DNA of 64,000 nt from Prescottella subtropica (GTDB taxonomy: Bacteria; Actinomycetota; Actinomycetes; Mycobacteriales; Mycobacteriaceae), in NCBI RefSeq assembly GCF_005434945.1, contig NZ_SKCH01000007.1, forward strand, positions 1 to 64,000. The letters are read 5' to 3'. A model generated the notes under the pieces. The model made no database searches. It was not told where the DNA came from and saw only the letters and a program-made list of their open reading frames with translations. How positions within the stretch are numbered: position 1 is the stretch's first letter; each line of letters begins with the position of its first letter. A program made the translations under genes and the position numbers. Shown here piece by piece: positions 26,355 to 36,098 of the stretch.

Positions 26355-26402
26355 GCTGAAGGGACCCCTCGTACGCCCCTGGGAGCTGAAGGGACCCTTC
26401 AG
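26355..26402 (+). repeat. Short repeat element, direct arrangement (CTGAAGGGACCC family)
   Basis: GCTGAAGGGACCC occurs at 26355-26367 and again at 26385-26397, 30 bases apart. The second copy continues to CTGAAGGGACCCTTCAG (26386-26402), which is itself a perfect palindrome around the central A. The same unit occurs at 50507-50559 in inverted arrangement. Confidence 0.7.
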
Positions 26403-26453
26403 TCGGCAGTGCGAGGCCGGCGCGGCGTCGGAGAGCTGAAGTGCGCCCGTGCT

Positions 26454-26473
26454 CGCGTGTGTGTACGCGCGCG
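26454..26473. other. Alternating purine-pyrimidine tract (Z-DNA-prone)
   Basis: CGCGTGTGTGTACGCGCGCG is 20 bases of strict pyrimidine-purine alternation, and its flanks also pair (CTCGCG with CGCGAG). It is about 120 bases upstream of the plus-strand tRNA-Val. Confidence 0.6.
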
Positions 26474-26592
26474 AGACGGCCGGCCGGTATGCGCCCGACA
26501 GTGCTGCAACGGTCGTGACCTGGGGATTCGTGTTCAGCGATGGTAGGTGTTAGTGTTTCGTCTCGTTCGACCGCGAGCATTCGGCGCGGTTC

Positions 26593-26664
26593 GGTCCCGT
26601 GGCTCAGTGGGAGAGCGTCCGCTTCACACGCGGAAGGTCGCTGGTTCGATCCCAGCCGGGACCA
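26593..26664 (+). tRNA. tRNA-Val(CAC)
   Basis: 72 bases, no encoded CCA (CAC follows the discriminator A). Acceptor GGTCCCG/CGGGACC, anticodon loop TTCACAC between TCCGC and GCGGA. A terminator follows at once. Confidence 0.95.
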
Positions 26665-26669
26665 CACAC

Positions 26670-26705
26670 GACAACCCCCGATCGGTTCGCCGGTCGGGGG
26701 TTGTC
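26670..26705 (+). terminator. Terminator after tRNA-Val(CAC)
   Basis: 15-base arms with one mismatch (GACAACCCCCGATCG against CGGTCGGGGGTTGTC) and a 6-base loop. The downstream region to 26805 repeats GACAACC motifs but shows no gene. Confidence 0.8.
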
Positions 26706-26882
26706 TCGTTCCTCTGCCGAGGTTGTCGTCGCAGGGGTTCTGTGACTGCCCAGACCGTGTGCGCAGGGAATCGGTCTGCGACGGTTCGACAACCCCTGCG
26801 ACAACCTCTGCGACGCCGCCGGCGGATCGGCCCCGACATCCGCGGCGGCGGTACGCCTCCACTCCACGCGGCACGGTGCCGA

Positions 26883-26910
26883 TAGCATGGGATCGCCCCG
26901 GAACCGGGGC
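26883..26910 (+). promoter_or_regulatory. Candidate thrS -10 box and leader hairpin
   Basis: TAGCAT at 26883-26888 could be a -10 box. Seven bases on, GCCCCGG-AA-CCGGGGC (26895-26910) is a perfect 7-bp hairpin at what would be the 5' end of the mRNA, 28 bases before the thrS start. No T-box structure is evident. Confidence 0.35.
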
Positions 26911-26938
26911 ACATCCTCATACCTAGGAGCGCATCGCC

Positions 26939-28987
26939 GTGACCACGCCCGCATCCGTTACCCCAGCCGCACGCGTCCGGGTGCCCGCCGGGACGACCGC
27001 GGGCGCGGCAGTCCGGGAAGCCGGCCTCCCGACGAAGGGGCCCGACACGATCGTCGTCGTCCGTGACGTAGACGGCAACCTCAAGGACCTGTCGTGGACG
27101 CCGGAGACCGATGCCGAGGTGGAGGCCGTCGCCGCCGACACCGAGGACGGCCGCAGTGTCATCCGGCACTCGTGCGCGCACGTGCTGGCGCAGGCCGTCC
27201 AGCAGGAGTTCCCGGACGCCAAGCTGGGCATCGGCCCGCCGATCAAGGACGGCTTCTACTACGACTTCCAGGTCGCGGAGCCGTTCACCCCGGAGGATCT
27301 GGCGCGTCTCGAGAAGCGGATGAAGAAGATCGTCAAGGATGCGCAGCGGTTCTCCCGCCGTGTCGTCGAGGACATCGAGGACGCCCGCGTCGAGCTGGCG
27401 AACGAGCCGTTCAAGATCGAGCTGATCAGTGACAAGTCGGGGATCGACGATCCCGAGGTGATGGAGGTCGGCGGCAACGAGCTGACGATCTACGACAACC
27501 TCAATCCGCGCACCGGCGAGGTGATCTGGAAGGACCTGTGCCGCGGCCCGCACATTCCGACCACCAAGTTCATCCCGGCATTCAAGATCACCCGCAGTTC
27601 GGCGGCGTACTGGCGCGGCAATCAGGAGAACGCGCAGCTGCAGCGCGTCTACGGCACCGCGTGGGAGTCGTCCGAGGCTCTCGACAAGCATCTCGAGCTG
27701 CTCGCCGAGGCGGAGCGCCGCGACCACCGCAAGCTCGGCGCCGAACTGGATCTGTTCTCGTTCCCGGACGAGCTGGGCTCGGGTCTGCCGGTGTTCCACC
27801 CCAAGGGCGGCATCATCCGCCAGGAGATGGAGAACTACTCGCGGCAACGGCACGTCGAGGCCGGCTACGACTTCGTCAACACCCCGCACATCACCAAGGG
27901 GCATCTGTACGAGGTGTCCGGTCACCTCGACTGGTACCGCGACGGCATGTTCCCGGCGATGCACATCGACGAGGAGCGCAACGAGGACGGCACGGTGCGC
28001 AAGCCGGGCCAGGACTACTACCTCAAGCCGATGAACTGCCCGATGCACGACCTGATCTTCCGTTCGCGGGGCCGGTCGTACCGGGAGCTGCCGCTGCGCA
28101 TGTTCGAGTTCGGTTCGGTCTACCGCTACGAGAAGTCGGGCGTCGTGCACGGACTGACCCGCGTGCGCGGCATGACGCAGGACGACGCGCACATCTTCTG
28201 CACCCCCGAGCAGATGCGCGACGAACTCACCAGCGTTCTGCGCTTCATTCTGGACGTGCTCAAGGACTACGGCCTCGACGACTACTACCTCGAGCTGTCG
28301 ACCAAGAATCCGGACAAGTTCGTCGGCAGCGACGAGCTGTGGGAGACCGCGACCGAGACGCTGCGTGAGGTCGGTGAGGCGTCCGGCCTGAACCTGGTGC
28401 CGGATCCGGGTGGCGCCGCGTTCTACGGCCCGAAGATCTCGGTGCAGGTGCAGGACGCGCTGGGCCGCAGCTGGCAGATGTCGACGATCCAGCTGGACTT
28501 CAACCTGCCGGAGCGGTTCGAGCTCGAGTACACCGGCACCGACGGTGCCAAGCACCGTCCGGTGATGATCCACCGTGCGCTGTTCGGATCGATCGAACGG
28601 TTCTTCGGCGTGCTCACCGAGCACTACGCGGGTGCGTTCCCGGCGTGGCTCGCGCCTGTCCAGGTGGTCGGCATCCCGGTAGCGGAGGCGTTCGAGGACC
28701 ACCTGTTCGACGTCGTGAAGCAGCTGAAGAAGCTCGGGGTGCGCGCCGAGGTCGACGTCAGCGACGACCGCATGCAGAAGAAGATCCGCAACCACACCAC
28801 CGCGAAGGTGCCGTTCATGCTGCTCGCCGGAGAGCGGGACGTCGAGGCCGGCGCGGTGAGCTTCCGGTTCCGGGACGGCACCCAGGTCAACGGGGTGCCC
28901 GTCGCGCAGGCCGTCGCCACGATCGCCGATTGGATCGCGCGGCGCGAGAACGCGTCGCCCACGGCGGAACTGCTCGGTGGTGCGTAG
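26939..28987 (+). CDS. thrS: Threonyl-tRNA synthetase
   Basis: 682 residues, full-length. N-terminal TGS-like domain (1-70), editing-domain motif [16 protein letters not shown] (HxxxH), then the class II core with FPVF-like [13 protein letters not shown], catalytic [10 protein letters not shown] (zinc Cys) and [18 protein letters not shown] (motif 2), and a C-terminal anticodon-binding domain. It charges tRNA-Thr in the cytoplasm. GTG 26939 has AGGAG 11 bases upstream. The TAG stop overlaps the GTG of the HIT gene (TAGTG), placing thrS at the head of the PIM operon, as with Rv2614c. Confidence 0.96.
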   Translation: MTTPASVTPAARVRVPAGTTAGAAVREAGLPTKGPDTIVVVRDVDGNLKDLSWTPETDAEVEAVAADTEDGRSVIRHSCAHVLAQAVQQEFPDAKLGIGPPIKDGFYYDFQVAEPFTPEDLARLEKRMKKIVKDAQRFSRRVVEDIEDARVELANEPFKIELISDKSGIDDPEVMEVGGNELTIYDNLNPRTGEVIWKDLCRGPHIPTTKFIPAFKITRSSAAYWRGNQENAQLQRVYGTAWESSEALDKHLELLAEAERRDHRKLGAELDLFSFPDELGSGLPVFHPKGGIIRQEMENYSRQRHVEAGYDFVNTPHITKGHLYEVSGHLDWYRDGMFPAMHIDEERNEDGTVRKPGQDYYLKPMNCPMHDLIFRSRGRSYRELPLRMFEFGSVYRYEKSGVVHGLTRVRGMTQDDAHIFCTPEQMRDELTSVLRFILDVLKDYGLDDYYLELSTKNPDKFVGSDELWETATETLREVGEASGLNLVPDPGGAAFYGPKISVQVQDALGRSWQMSTIQLDFNLPERFELEYTGTDGAKHRPVMIHRALFGSIERFFGVLTEHYAGAFPAWLAPVQVVGIPVAEAFEDHLFDVVKQLKKLGVRAEVDVSDDRMQKKIRNHTTAKVPFMLLAGERDVEAGAVSFRFRDGTQVNGVPVAQAVATIADWIARRENASPTAELLGGA

Positions 28988-29547
28988 TGACGGACCAGGC
29001 GAACGGCGACACGGACCACGGCACCCTCGTCGACACCGGCCCCGGTGACCCGGACCGGTTGCAGCGGCTGTGGTCGCCGCACCGCATGTCGTACATCGCG
29101 GAGGCCCCGAAGACCGCCGCGTCCGACGAGGGTCCGTTCACGGCGATCCCGAAGATGAGCGACGAGGAAGGGTTGATCGTCGCGCGCGGCGAGCACGTGT
29201 ACGCGGTGCTCAACCTGTACCCGTACAACCCGGGCCATCTGATGGTGGTGCCGTACCGCAAGGTCGCGGCGCTCGAGGATCTGACGCCGGAGGAGAGCGC
29301 CGAGTTGATGGCGTTCACGCAGCAGGCGATCCGCGTCATCAAGCGGGTGTCGAATCCGGACGCGTTCAACGTCGGCCTCAATCTCGGTGCGGCGGCGGGT
29401 GGTTCGCTCGCCGAGCACCTGCACCAGCACATCGTGCCGCGCTGGGGTGGTGACGCGAACTTCATCACCGTCCTCGGTGGTGTGAAGGTGATGCCGCAGT
29501 TGCTCCGCGAGACGCGGGCGCTGCTCGCGGAAGCCTGGAACGCGTGA
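28987..29547 (+). CDS. HIT-family dinucleoside polyphosphate (Ap4A) phosphorylase
   Basis: 186 residues from GTG 28987. The histidine triad is SLAEHLHQHIVPRW (HxHxH), with NLYPYNPGHLMVVPYR as the nucleotide-binding half. It corresponds to Rv2613c, reported to be an Ap4A phosphorylase that splits Ap4A with phosphate. The first 30 residues are variable and acidic. It sits between thrS and pgsA; since aminoacyl-tRNA synthetases can generate Ap4A, the thrS link makes sense but is inference. Confidence 0.9.
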   Translation: MTDQANGDTDHGTLVDTGPGDPDRLQRLWSPHRMSYIAEAPKTAASDEGPFTAIPKMSDEEGLIVARGEHVYAVLNLYPYNPGHLMVVPYRKVAALEDLTPEESAELMAFTQQAIRVIKRVSNPDAFNVGLNLGAAAGGSLAEHLHQHIVPRWGGDANFITVLGGVKVMPQLLRETRALLAEAWNA

Positions 29548-29578
29548 TTCACAGCCGGCGCGGTAGGGGGGGAACAGC

Positions 29579-30259
29579 GTGCTGAGTTTCTTCGGACGCG
29601 CCTCTGTGTCCAAGGTGACGGCGCCGATGGGGCAGGCCCTGGTGAAGACCGGGCTCACCCCCGACACGGTGACGATCGTCGGCACCGTCGCGAGCGTCGC
29701 GGGTGCGCTCACGCTGTTCCCGTCCGGGCATCTGTTCTGGGGAACCATGCTGATCTGGTTCTTCGTGATGTTCGACATGCTCGACGGGGCGATGGCCCGT
29801 GCCCGCGGCGGCGGCACCCGCTACGGTGCCGTGCTCGACGCGACGTGCGACCGGGTCGCCGACGGCGCGATCTTCGCGGGTCTGGCGTGGTGGGCGGTCT
29901 ACCACGAGGACAGCAAACCGCTGCTGGCCGCGACCCTGATCTGCCTGGTGACCTCGCAGGTCATCTCGTATGCGAAGGCCCGCGCGGAGGCCAGTGGCCT
30001 GTCCGCCGACGGTGGCCTGATCGAGCGCCCGGACCGGCTGGTCATCGTGCTGGTCGGTGCCGGGTTGACCGGTATCGCCGGGCACTACGGCATCGGCTGG
30101 CTGCACTGGGCGGTGTACGTCGCGATGTGGTTCCTCGCGGCCGCGAGCGTCGTCACCGTGTTCCAGCGGGTCCTCGCGGTCCGTAACTCGGCGGGGGCGC
30201 GTGAACTGCTGCCGACGACGCCGCCGCGTCCGGCAAGTGACGTCGAGGACGTGTCGTGA
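29579..30259 (+). CDS. pgsA: CDP-alcohol phosphatidyltransferase, phosphatidylinositol phosphate synthase
   Basis: 226 residues, about six membrane segments. The complete CDP-alcohol signature lies at about 66-91: DMLDGAMARARGGG followed by RYGAVLDATCDRVAD (DGxxAR...GxxxDxxxD). GTG 29579 is preceded by GGGGGGGAA. Mycobacterial PgsA1 (Rv2612c) joins CDP-diacylglycerol to inositol-1-phosphate, the first step to PI and PIMs. It is followed by patA with a GTGA overlap. Confidence 0.92.
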   Translation: MLSFFGRASVSKVTAPMGQALVKTGLTPDTVTIVGTVASVAGALTLFPSGHLFWGTMLIWFFVMFDMLDGAMARARGGGTRYGAVLDATCDRVADGAIFAGLAWWAVYHEDSKPLLAATLICLVTSQVISYAKARAEASGLSADGGLIERPDRLVIVLVGAGLTGIAGHYGIGWLHWAVYVAMWFLAAASVVTVFQRVLAVRNSAGARELLPTTPPRPASDVEDVS

Positions 30260-31212
30260 CGTCCGCGGTGTCGTTCTCCGAACGTCTCACGGACCTCGGT
30301 TACGCCGCCGGCTGGCGGCTCGTGCGGGCCCTGCCCGAGCGGGTCGCGGCGACCCTGTTCGACGCCGGAGCCGATCTCGCGGCCCGGCGCGGTGCATATG
30401 GCGCGGCTCGCCGCGGTGGCGGCCCACAACAGTTGCGCCGCAACCTCGCCCGGGTGTTGGGGGTCCCGCCGGAGCAGGTGCCCGACGAGCTGATCCGGGC
30501 GTCGCTGCGCTCGTATGCCCGCTACTGGCGGGAGGCGTTCCGGCTGCCGTCGATGGATCTGGCGGCGGTCCGGACGATGCTCGACGATGTGATCGTCGGC
30601 ACCGAGTACCTCGAGGCGGCGATGGCCGACGGCAAGGGCGCAGTCCTGGCGTTGCCGCACAGCGGCAACTGGGACATGGCCGGGGTGTGGTGTACCCGGA
30701 CGTGGGGTGGACTGTCCACCGTCGCGGAACGGTTGAAGCCCGAATCGCTGTACCGCCGGTTCGTCGACTACCGGGAGAGCCTCGGATTCGAGATCTTCCC
30801 GCTCAGCGGCGGCGAGCAGCCGCCGTTCCGGGAGTTGACGACACGGCTGCGTCAGAACAAGGTGGTGTGCCTGCTCGGGGAGCGGGACCTGGCCGCGAAG
30901 GGGGTGCCGGTCACGTTCTTCGGTGAACCCACCCGGATGCCCGCCGGCCCGGCGAAGCTCGCGATCGAGACCGGGGCGGCGCTGCTGCCCGTGCACTGCT
31001 GGTTCACCGACGACGGCTGGGGCTTCTCGATCGCCCCGCCGATCGACGTGTCCGACGGACTCGAGGCGGCCACCCAGGCTCTTGCGGACGCGTTCGCGTC
31101 GAACATCGCCGCCCATCCCGCGGACTGGCACATGCTGCAGCCGCTGTGGCTGGACGACCTGTCCGACGCCCGTCGTGCCCGCATGGAGACGCCCGGGACG
31201 GAGGCGCCGTGA
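30256..31212 (+). CDS. patA: Phosphatidylinositol mannoside acyltransferase PatA-like
   Basis: 318 residues; LpxL/HtrB-type lysophospholipid acyltransferase fold. The HxxxxD catalytic motif is LPHSGNWDMAGVW (about residue 133), and CLLGERDLAAKGVPVTFFGEP is the conserved substrate region. In mycobacteria PatA (Rv2611c) acylates the 2-linked mannose of PIM1/PIM2 with palmitate on the cytosolic membrane face. GTG start overlaps the pgsA stop, and its own stop overlaps the pimA start. Confidence 0.9.
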   Translation: MTSAVSFSERLTDLGYAAGWRLVRALPERVAATLFDAGADLAARRGAYGAARRGGGPQQLRRNLARVLGVPPEQVPDELIRASLRSYARYWREAFRLPSMDLAAVRTMLDDVIVGTEYLEAAMADGKGAVLALPHSGNWDMAGVWCTRTWGGLSTVAERLKPESLYRRFVDYRESLGFEIFPLSGGEQPPFRELTTRLRQNKVVCLLGERDLAAKGVPVTFFGEPTRMPAGPAKLAIETGAALLPVHCWFTDDGWGFSIAPPIDVSDGLEAATQALADAFASNIAAHPADWHMLQPLWLDDLSDARRARMETPGTEAP

Positions 31213-32336
31213 GGATCGGCATGGTCTGCCCGTACTCGTTCGACGTGCCGGGCGGGGTGCAGGCGCACGTCGTCGAACTCGCGCAGGTGTTCATCGAACG
31301 CGGGCACAAGGTCAGTGTCCTGGCGCCGGCGTCGGAGGGCACCGAGCTGCCCGACTTCGTGGTGTCCGCGGGCCGCGCCGTCGCGATCCCCTACAACGGG
31401 TCGGTGGCGCGGCTGACGTTCGGGCCCGTCTCGTATGCGCGGACCCGGCGCTGGATCGCCGACGGCGACTTCGACGTCCTGCACATCCACGAGCCGAACG
31501 CGCCGAGCCTGTCGATGCTCGCGATGAAGATCGCGGAGGGGCCGATCGTCGCCACGTTCCACACGTCGACGACGAAGTCGTTGGTGCTCAGCACGTTCCA
31601 GGGGGTGCTGCAGCCGTACCTGGAGAAGATCAGCGGCCGGATCGCGGTGTCCGAGCTGGCGCGGCGCTGGCAGGTGGAATCGCTCGGCTCGGACGCCGTG
31701 GAGATCCCCAACGGCGTCGACGTGCCCGCGTTCGCGCACGCGCAGCCGCTGCCCGGCTATCCTCGGGCCGGGAAGACGGTGCTGTTCCTCGGCCGCTACG
31801 ACGAACCCCGCAAGGGCATGGCCGTCCTCCTCGGCGCGCTTCCGGCGCTCGCCGAGAAGTACCCGGATCTCGAGGTGCTCGTCGTCGGCCGCGGCGACGA
31901 GGACAAGCTGCGCAAGGACGCGGGACGTCACGCGAAGCATCTGCGACTGCTCGGTCAGGTCAGTGACGCGGAGAAGGCGTCGGCCCTGCGCAGTGCCGAC
32001 GTGTACTGCGCCCCCAACCTCGGCGGCGAGAGCTTCGGCATCGTGCTGGTGGAGGCGATGGCAGCAGGTGCGCCCGTCGTGGCCAGCGAGCTCGACGCGT
32101 TCCGCCGGGTGCTGCGCGACGGCACCGCCGGCCTGCTCGTCCCGGTCGGGGACGCAGCGGCGCTGGCGTCCGCGCTCGGCACCGTCCTCGGGGACGCGGA
32201 CCGTCGCCGCGCCCTGACCGACGTCGCGAGTGTCGTGGTCGGCGAATACGACTGGCCGGTCGTCGCCGAGCAGATCCTGCGGGTGTACGAGACGGTGACG
32301 GTCGGTGCCGCCGGTGTGCGTGAGGTGCGGTCGTGA
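31209..32336 (+). CDS. pimA: Phosphatidylinositol alpha-mannosyltransferase PimA (GT4)
   Basis: 375 residues, close to the 378 of M. tuberculosis PimA. It begins [20 protein letters not shown], the conserved acceptor loop. [23 protein letters not shown], the donor-side [16 protein letters not shown] and the GDP-mannose site [16 protein letters not shown] are all present. It transfers mannose from GDP-mannose to the inositol of PI to give PIM1. GTG 31209 overlaps the patA TGA; its TGA overlaps the NUDIX gene GTG. Confidence 0.96.
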   Translation: MRIGMVCPYSFDVPGGVQAHVVELAQVFIERGHKVSVLAPASEGTELPDFVVSAGRAVAIPYNGSVARLTFGPVSYARTRRWIADGDFDVLHIHEPNAPSLSMLAMKIAEGPIVATFHTSTTKSLVLSTFQGVLQPYLEKISGRIAVSELARRWQVESLGSDAVEIPNGVDVPAFAHAQPLPGYPRAGKTVLFLGRYDEPRKGMAVLLGALPALAEKYPDLEVLVVGRGDEDKLRKDAGRHAKHLRLLGQVSDAEKASALRSADVYCAPNLGGESFGIVLVEAMAAGAPVVASELDAFRRVLRDGTAGLLVPVGDAAALASALGTVLGDADRRRALTDVASVVVGEYDWPVVAEQILRVYETVTVGAAGVREVRS

Positions 32337-33346
32337 CGTTCTCGGCCACGACGATTCTCGTCGTCGCGCTGATCGCCGCCGTCGTCGTGGTGATCGGGGC
32401 GTGGGCGTACGCGACCGCGAACCGGCTCGACCGGCTGCACGTGCGCTCGGACCTGTCGTGGCAGGCGCTCGACGCGGCCCTCGCCCGCCGATCGGTGGTG
32501 GTGCGGGCGATCGCGTCGGCGATGAACGGCCCGGTCGAGAGCAAGCGGCTCACCTCGCTGGCCGGGCATGCCGAACGCGCCGACCGCACGCATCGGGAGG
32601 CCGCGGAGAACGCGCTGTCGGCGGCGCTGGTGAACGTCGACACCCACACGCTGCCACCGCAATTGGTCGCGGAACTGGCCGACGCGGAGGCCCGGGTGCT
32701 GATCGCCCGCCGCTTCCACAACGACGCGGTCCGCGACACCCTCGCGCTGCGGACCCGGCGCCCGGTCCGGTGGCTGCACCTCGGCGGCACCGCGCCGCTG
32801 CCGACGTACTTCGAGATCGCCGAACGCACCGAGCCGTCGGGCCTGCAACTCGACGAGGTCCGCACGTCGGCCCGCGTCGTCCTGCTCGACCCGGACGGCC
32901 GGGTGCTGCTGCTGCGCGGGCACGACCCGGACGCGCCGGAGGCGGCGTTCTGGTTCACGGTCGGCGGCGGCGTCGAGTCGGGGGAGACCCTGCGGGCGGC
33001 CGCGGTCCGCGAGGTCCACGAGGAGACGGGGCTTACGCTCACACCGGACGCGTTGCGCGGCCCGCTGTGGCGCCGGGTGGCGATCTTCCCGTTCGCCGGT
33101 GACCTGATCCGCTCCGAGGAACTGTTCTTCGCGGCCCGGACCGGCGAGTTCGCCCCGTCCGGCGGCGGTTTCACGGACCTCGAGCAGCGCACGATCACCG
33201 AGCAGCGTTGGTGCGCGGTATCGGACATCCGGGCGATCCAGCAGTCCGGGGAGCCGGTGTACCCGCAGGATCTGGCGGAGTTGCTCGGTGAGGCGAACCT
33301 CGTGGTCGTCCGGGCCGACGACCCCGAGGTCCGTGCGATCCGCTGA
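32333..33346 (+). CDS. Membrane-anchored LemA-like / NUDIX hydrolase fusion (Rv2609c type)
   Basis: 337 residues. One N-terminal transmembrane helix (about 7-27), then a helical region 29-130 that resembles LemA ([36 protein letters not shown]). From about 180 a NUDIX domain follows with the exact box [20 protein letters not shown] (GX5EX7REUXEE, then TGL). It should hydrolyse a nucleoside-diphosphate-linked substrate at the membrane. The substrate is unknown; context in the PIM operon suggests a sugar nucleotide or CDP-lipid, which is inference. The start overlaps the pimA stop (GTGA). Confidence 0.85.
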   Translation: MTFSATTILVVALIAAVVVVIGAWAYATANRLDRLHVRSDLSWQALDAALARRSVVVRAIASAMNGPVESKRLTSLAGHAERADRTHREAAENALSAALVNVDTHTLPPQLVAELADAEARVLIARRFHNDAVRDTLALRTRRPVRWLHLGGTAPLPTYFEIAERTEPSGLQLDEVRTSARVVLLDPDGRVLLLRGHDPDAPEAAFWFTVGGGVESGETLRAAAVREVHEETGLTLTPDALRGPLWRRVAIFPFAGDLIRSEELFFAARTGEFAPSGGGFTDLEQRTITEQRWCAVSDIRAIQQSGEPVYPQDLAELLGEANLVVVRADDPEVRAIR

Positions 33347-33493
33347 TGTGACCGACGCCATTGCGGTCCGGCTATCCGACACTGGCTATCGGCGCCGCGG
33401 CGGTGTCGTCCTAGAATTACGCATGCGCCTCGGGACCGAGCGGATCCGCGCGCGCAAGATCATTCCCAGCCGGCGAGAACCCAGGAGATTGCT

Positions 33494-34396
33494 GTGAGCA
33501 CCCCCGACACCACCCCCACTACCGGCACGGCACGCGTGAAGCGGGGCATGGCCGAGATGCTCAAGGGCGGCGTCATCATGGACGTGGTCAACGCAGAGCA
33601 GGCCAAGATCGCCGAGGATGCCGGCGCCGTCGCCGTCATGGCCCTCGAGCGGGTCCCGGCCGACATCCGCGCCCAGGGCGGCGTCTCGCGCATGTCCGAC
33701 CCGGACATGATCGACGGCATCATCGAGGCCGTCTCGATCCCGGTCATGGCGAAGGCCCGCATCGGCCACTTCGTCGAGGCGCAGATCCTGCAGTCCCTCG
33801 GTGTCGACTACATCGACGAGTCCGAGGTCCTCACCCCGGCCGACTTCGAGAACCACATCGACAAGTTCGCGTTCACGGTGCCGTTCGTGTGTGGCGCCAC
33901 CAACCTCGGTGAGGCCCTGCGCCGCATCAACGAGGGTGCCGCGATGATCCGCTCCAAGGGCGAGGCCGGCACCGGCGACGTCTCCAACGCCACCACCCAC
34001 ATGCGCAAGATCCGTCAGGAGATCCGTCGCCTGACATCGCTGCCCGAGGACGAACTGTACGTCGCCGCCAAGGAACTGCAGGCACCGTACGACCTGGTCG
34101 TCGAGGTCGCCAAGGCCGGCAAGCTGCCCGTCACCCTGTTCACCGCCGGTGGCATCGCCACCCCGGCCGACGCCGCGATGATGATGCAGCTCGGCGCCGA
34201 GGGCGTGTTCGTCGGCTCCGGCATCTTCAAGTCCGGCAACCCGGCCGAGCGGGCCGCCGCGATCGTCAAGGCCACCACGTTCCACGACGACCCGGATGTT
34301 CTCGCGAAGGTCTCCCGTGGTCTCGGCGAGGCGATGGTCGGCATCAACGTCGACGAGATCCCGCAGCCGCACCGCCTGGCCGAGCGCGGCTGGTGA
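33494..34396 (+). CDS. pdxS: Pyridoxal 5'-phosphate synthase lyase subunit
   Basis: 300 residues, the very conserved (beta/alpha)8 synthase. Key parts: [47 protein letters not shown] (active-site Lys), FAVPFVCG-like [15 protein letters not shown], and [15 protein letters not shown]. With PdxT it makes PLP from ribose 5-phosphate, glyceraldehyde 3-phosphate and glutamine-derived ammonia. GTG 33494 has AGGAG upstream; TAGAAT at 33412-33417 could be its -10 box. Confidence 0.97.
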   Translation: MSTPDTTPTTGTARVKRGMAEMLKGGVIMDVVNAEQAKIAEDAGAVAVMALERVPADIRAQGGVSRMSDPDMIDGIIEAVSIPVMAKARIGHFVEAQILQSLGVDYIDESEVLTPADFENHIDKFAFTVPFVCGATNLGEALRRINEGAAMIRSKGEAGTGDVSNATTHMRKIRQEIRRLTSLPEDELYVAAKELQAPYDLVVEVAKAGKLPVTLFTAGGIATPADAAMMMQLGAEGVFVGSGIFKSGNPAERAAAIVKATTFHDDPDVLAKVSRGLGEAMVGINVDEIPQPHRLAERGW

Positions 34397-34434
34397 TCCG
34401 GCGCGTCGGACGTTGCTGACGCACTGACACAGAC

Positions 34435-34472
34435 GAACGCGGTGAGGACCCGATGGGGTCCTCACCGCGTTC
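34435..34472 (+). terminator. Terminator after pdxS
   Basis: 16-bp perfect arms (GAACGCGGTGAGGACC and complement at 34457-34472), a six-base loop, then a T-rich GTGTTTCT tail. It separates pdxS from tesB, so tesB and pdxT need their own promoter or read-through. Confidence 0.88.
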
Positions 34473-34525
34473 GTGTTTCTCCGTTGCTAGCCTGAGCGCA
34501 CATGCTGCGGAAGGGGATTCGTGTG

Positions 34526-35347
34526 ATGACGAAGATCGAGCAGATTCTGGAGCTGGAGCGGCTCGAGAAGGACATCTACCGCGGTATCGCGACGGAGACG
34601 ATGCTGCCCCGCACGTTCGGCGGTCAGGTCGCCGGGCAGGCGCTGGTGTCCGCGGTCCGCACCGTCGACGAGCACTTCCACGTCCACTCGCTGCACGGCT
34701 ACTTCCTGCGGCCGGGCAACCCGGTGCTGCCGATCGTGTACCTGGTGGACCGGATCCGGGACGGCCGCTCGTTCGCGACCCGGCGGGTCACCGCGGTGCA
34801 GGACGGTCAGGCGATCTTCACGATGTCGGTGTCGTTCCACGTCCTCGACGAGGGCATGGAGCACATGGACGCGATGCCGGACGTGCCGGCACCGGAGGAT
34901 CTGCCGGACGCGGCGAGCCTGGTCGGCGACGACGTGCACTGGGAGTTCCGGGAGTGGGCGGACTGGGATCTGCGGTACGTGCCGGCCGACCGGATCGCCC
35001 GCAAACCCGGTGTGCCGGTGCAGCAGCAGGTGTGGTTCCGGTCCCGCGACCGGCTGCCCGACGATCCGGTCTTCCACATCTGCACTCTCGCCTACATGAG
35101 CGACATGACGCTGCTGGCGTCGGCGAGCATCCTCGACCCGGACACCCCGATCCAGAGCGCGTCCCTCGACCACGCGCTGTGGTTCCTGCGCCCGTTCCGG
35201 GCCGACGACTGGCTGCTCTACGACCAGACGTCGCCGTCCGCAGGCCACGGTCGGGCCCTGACCGAGGGCCGGATCTTCGACCGCCACGGCAACCTCGTCG
35301 CATCCGTCGTGCAGGAAGGGCTGACGCGGTTGCTGCGTCGGGACTGA
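34526..35347 (+). CDS. tesB: Acyl-CoA thioesterase II
   Basis: 273 residues from ATG 34526, nine bases after GGAAGGGG; GTG 34523 is equally possible. It has the double-hotdog fold of TesB: RTFGGQVAGQALVSAVRTV, HSLHGYFLRPGNP and SFATRRVTAVQDGQAIF in the first half, and TLAYMSDMTLL and SLDHALWFLRPF (catalytic Asp region) in the second. It hydrolyses medium- and long-chain acyl-CoA to free fatty acid and CoA. It is flanked by pdxS and pdxT, exactly as tesB2 (Rv2605c) is in M. tuberculosis. Confidence 0.93.
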   Translation: MTKIEQILELERLEKDIYRGIATETMLPRTFGGQVAGQALVSAVRTVDEHFHVHSLHGYFLRPGNPVLPIVYLVDRIRDGRSFATRRVTAVQDGQAIFTMSVSFHVLDEGMEHMDAMPDVPAPEDLPDAASLVGDDVHWEFREWADWDLRYVPADRIARKPGVPVQQQVWFRSRDRLPDDPVFHICTLAYMSDMTLLASASILDPDTPIQSASLDHALWFLRPFRADDWLLYDQTSPSAGHGRALTEGRIFDRHGNLVASVVQEGLTRLLRRD

Positions 35348-35408
35348 CGGCCGCGGCTGATAGCGTTTCCGTCTGTCAACGGCGTCGAACAGTGCAGGAA
35401 TTTCTCTC

Positions 35409-36014
35409 GTGACGAATCAACCGACCATCGGCGTGCTCGCTCTGCAGGGCGACGTGCGTGAGCATCTCGCGGCCCTCGAATCGTGTGGGGCCCAGGCGAT
35501 CGGTGTACGCCGGCTCGCGGAACTCGAATCCGTCGACGGACTGGTGATTCCCGGTGGCGAGTCGACGACGATGAGCCGGCTGCTCACGGTGTTCGACCTG
35601 CTCGAGCCGCTGCGCGCCCGGCTCAAGGACGGCATGCCCGCCTACGGGTCGTGCGCGGGCATGATCCTGCTCGCGAGCGAGGTCCTCGACACCCGCCCCG
35701 ACGCCGAACACCTCGACGGACTCGACATCACGGTGCGCCGCAACGCGTTCGGCCGTCAGGTCGACTCGTTCGAGGCCGACCTCGACTTCACGGGCATCGA
35801 CGGCGACCCGGTGCGTGCGGTGTTCATCCGCGCGCCGTGGGTCGAGCGGGTCGGCCCGGGCGTCGACGTCCTGGCCCGGGTGCCGGAAGGCCCCGCCGCA
35901 GGCGCCGTGGTGGCGGTGCGGCAGGGTCCGGTCCTGGCGACGTCGTTCCATCCGGAGGTCACCGGCGACCGTCGCGTCCACGGACTGTTCGTGGACATGG
36001 TCCGCGGAAACTGA
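35409..36014 (+). CDS. pdxT: Pyridoxal 5'-phosphate synthase glutaminase subunit
   Basis: 201 residues, class I glutamine amidotransferase fold. Catalytic Cys in [11 protein letters not shown], oxyanion [12 protein letters not shown], His and Glu in [10 protein letters not shown]. It releases ammonia from glutamine for PdxS. GTG 35409 has no strong ribosome-binding site. Confidence 0.96.
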   Translation: MTNQPTIGVLALQGDVREHLAALESCGAQAIGVRRLAELESVDGLVIPGGESTTMSRLLTVFDLLEPLRARLKDGMPAYGSCAGMILLASEVLDTRPDAEHLDGLDITVRRNAFGRQVDSFEADLDFTGIDGDPVRAVFIRAPWVERVGPGVDVLARVPEGPAAGAVVAVRQGPVLATSFHPEVTGDRRVHGLFVDMVRGN

Positions 36015-36046
36015 CGGTGCGCGGGAACTGACTGCGCACACACCGG

Positions 36047-36078
36047 CGGTGCGGGGGAACCGAGGTTCCCCCGCACCG
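36047..36078. terminator. Bidirectional terminator between pdxT and the mycolyltransferase gene
   Basis: 15-bp perfect arms (CGGTGCGGGGGAACC and complement) with a two-base loop, between convergent stops at 36014 and 36099. Confidence 0.85.
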
Positions 36079-36098
36079 TCAGCGTTCGTGAACCGGGC

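Larger units (their letters stand above)
26182..26592. other. 411-base intergenic region between divergent tRNA units
   Basis: No credible gene. From left to right it holds the candidate tRNA promoter (26225-26254), a pair of direct GCTGAAGGGACCC repeats (26355-26402), a 20-base alternating purine-pyrimidine tract (26454-26473), and TAGTGT near 26551, a possible -10 for the plus-strand tRNA-Val. Confidence 0.6.

Noticed and set aside
26706-26938. T-box riboswitch upstream of thrS
   Set aside because: No T-box consensus bulge or antiterminator was seen. The repeated GACAACC(T/C)CTGCG stretch does not fold into the expected stem set, and only a short hairpin precedes the start.
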